Origin: Bacteroidota bacterium
GTDB taxonomy: Bacteria; Bacteroidota; Bacteroidia; SXHM01
Assembly: GCA_005773695.1 (NCBI GenBank)
Contig: SXHM01000084.1
Span: forward strand, 1 to 14,548
Length of the DNA: 14,548 bases
Reading direction: 5' to 3'
The notes beneath the pieces are model-generated. The model was not told the origin of the DNA and searched no databases. It was given only the letters and a program-made list of their open reading frames with translations. Shown here in pieces: positions 13,903 through 14,548 of the stretch; position 1 is the first letter of the stretch, and every line of letters starts with the position of its first letter. The position numbers were made by a program, and so were the translations under genes.

Positions 13903-13935
13903 CTACACAACGGTTAATCATCAAAAAAGTTTAAC

Positions 13936-14232
13936 ATGCAGAAGTATATGGCAACCATTATTCTTCCCGAAACACTGACGGAAGAATTTATTTCACTCAT
14001 ACCTCAACAACGTTTTGTTGTGAATCGTTTGGTGGAAAAGGGAATCATTCTTAACTATTCACTTGCAGTTGACCGTTCAAAACTATGGATTGCGTTTAAT
14101 GCAAAAGACGAAGACCATGTGCGCAGAGTTATCAAGCGTTTCCCATTGTTTAAATTCATGAAAGTGAAAATTGATGAATTGGCTTTTGTGGAAAGTAAGA
14201 CAATGCTTTTTCCAGAGCTGATCTGGAACTAA
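13936..14232 (+). CDS. Muconolactone delta-isomerase-like small protein
   Basis: A 98-residue protein of the size and pattern of the muconolactone isomerase / dimeric ferredoxin-like fold: strand ATIILPETLTEEFISLIP, a helix with QQRFVVNRLVEKGIILNYSLA, strand KLWIAFNA, a helix EDHVRRVIKRFPL, and strand FMKVKIDELAF. The helix-strand-helix order with a central YSLAVDRSKLWIAFNA is what I associate with bacterial proteins annotated as muconolactone delta-isomerase. No ortho-cleavage aromatic genes are seen around it, so a true muconolactone substrate is doubtful. ATG 13936 is used; a second in-frame ATG at 13948 starts the conserved part and cannot be ruled out. It is divergent from pirin and followed by an aldo/keto reductase after 87 bp. 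Confidence 0.7.
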   Translation: MQKYMATIILPETLTEEFISLIPQQRFVVNRLVEKGIILNYSLAVDRSKLWIAFNAKDEDHVRRVIKRFPLFKFMKVKIDELAFVESKTMLFPELIWN

Positions 14233-14281
14233 TTAGCTATCCATCAGTCTTACTGACTTGTTTACCATTTTAATATAAGAC

Positions 14282-14298
14282 CCTGAAACGAGTTCAGG
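14282..14298. repeat. Short palindrome resembling a dispersed Bacteroidota repeat
   Basis: CCTGAA (14282-14287) and TTCAGG (14293-14298) form a perfect 6-bp stem around ACGAG, within AGACCCTGAAACGAGTTCAG. From memory, similar CCTGAAAC-AGTTCAGG words recur in intergenic DNA of Bacteroidota genomes. Here the distal flank (GGTTTACG) looks decayed relative to the version I recall (GGGTGACG). It could also act as a weak hairpin between the two genes. No second copy occurs in this window. Confidence 0.4.
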
Positions 14299-14319
14299 TT
14301 TACGTTCAAATAAAAATCT

Positions 14320-14548
14320 ATGAACTACAAACTATTTGGAAAATCAGGCTTACGTGTATCTGAAATTTGCTTGGGCACTATGACTTTTGGCGAAGAATGG
14401 GGCTATGGAGCCAATAAACAAGAAAGCCAAAATATATTTAATGTATTTCTGGAAGCAGGTGGAAATTTTATTGATACAGCCAACCGTTATACCGAAGGAA
14501 CAAGCGAGAAATTTCTTGGTGAATTTGTAAAAGAAAGCGGAAAAAGAG
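14320..14548 (+). CDS. Aldo/keto reductase, N-terminal part (runs off the window)
   Basis: The first 76 residues of an NAD(P)H-dependent aldo/keto reductase. The start MNYKLFGKSGLRVSEICLGTMTFG is the family signature, and FIDTANRYTEG..E..LG holds two of the catalytic tetrad residues, D52 and Y57; the Lys and His come later. The protein reduces aldehydes or ketones in the cytoplasm; the substrate is unknown. It is on the same strand as the muconolactone-isomerase-like gene, 87 bp downstream, with no strong promoter between, so it may be read from the palindrome-controlled promoter. The gene is cut by the window end, not broken. Confidence 0.93.
   Translation, partial: MNYKLFGKSGLRVSEICLGTMTFGEEWGYGANKQESQNIFNVFLEAGGNFIDTANRYTEGTSEKFLGEFVKESGKR

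Overview
The window looks like a chromosomal piece of a Bacteroidota genome (Flavobacteriia, Chitinophagia or a relative). Four things point there: two secreted proteins end in type IX secretion (T9SS) type A sorting domains; a TonB-dependent receptor carries an N-terminal carboxypeptidase-regulatory-like domain; several small lipoproteins are present; and promoter-like elements follow the Bacteroidota -7 consensus TAnnTTTG, with no good Shine-Dalgarno sequences. No rRNA, tRNA, CRISPR array, transposase or phage gene was seen.

Layout. 1-111 is the C-terminal tail of what looks like a penicillin-acylase-family Ntn hydrolase, followed by a small lipoprotein (141-491). On the minus strand lie a 777-residue TonB-dependent receptor (488-2821, GTG start) and, just upstream of it, a DinB-fold protein (2874-3314). 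A lipoprotein M48 metalloprotease (3406-4200) runs divergently from the DinB gene. It meets, tail to tail and overlapping by 20 bp, a minus-strand gene (4181-4933) for an unusual protein with a coiled coil, five 14-residue repeats and a winged helix. Next come a minus-strand exported barrel-like protein (4998-5585), a plus-strand type II toxin-antitoxin pair (5653-6160) and a minus-strand GH27 alpha-galactosidase (6162-7427).

7623-13054 is the most distinctive block: two tandem paralogous M43 metalloproteases (signal peptide, HEXXHXXGXXH domain, PKD-like domain, jelly-roll-like domain, T9SS sorting domain) only 5 bp apart, then a membrane-anchored SGNH-hydrolase-like protein with a TTG start. 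They are probably co-transcribed, or at least co-oriented, and the two proteases are expected to be exported by T9SS to the surface or medium.

The right end holds a pirin gene (13093-13842, minus) divergent from a muconolactone-isomerase-like protein (13936-14232) and a truncated aldo/keto reductase (14320 to the window end). The pirin/isomerase intergenic region contains a 34-bp palindrome (12-bp perfect arms) that sits over a consensus -7 element. This suggests one repressor controls this small redox or aromatic-type cluster; no regulator gene is visible in the window.

I did not find a clearly new multi-gene system. The best leads are the repeat/winged-helix protein, the palindromic operator, and the tandem protease plus SGNH block.
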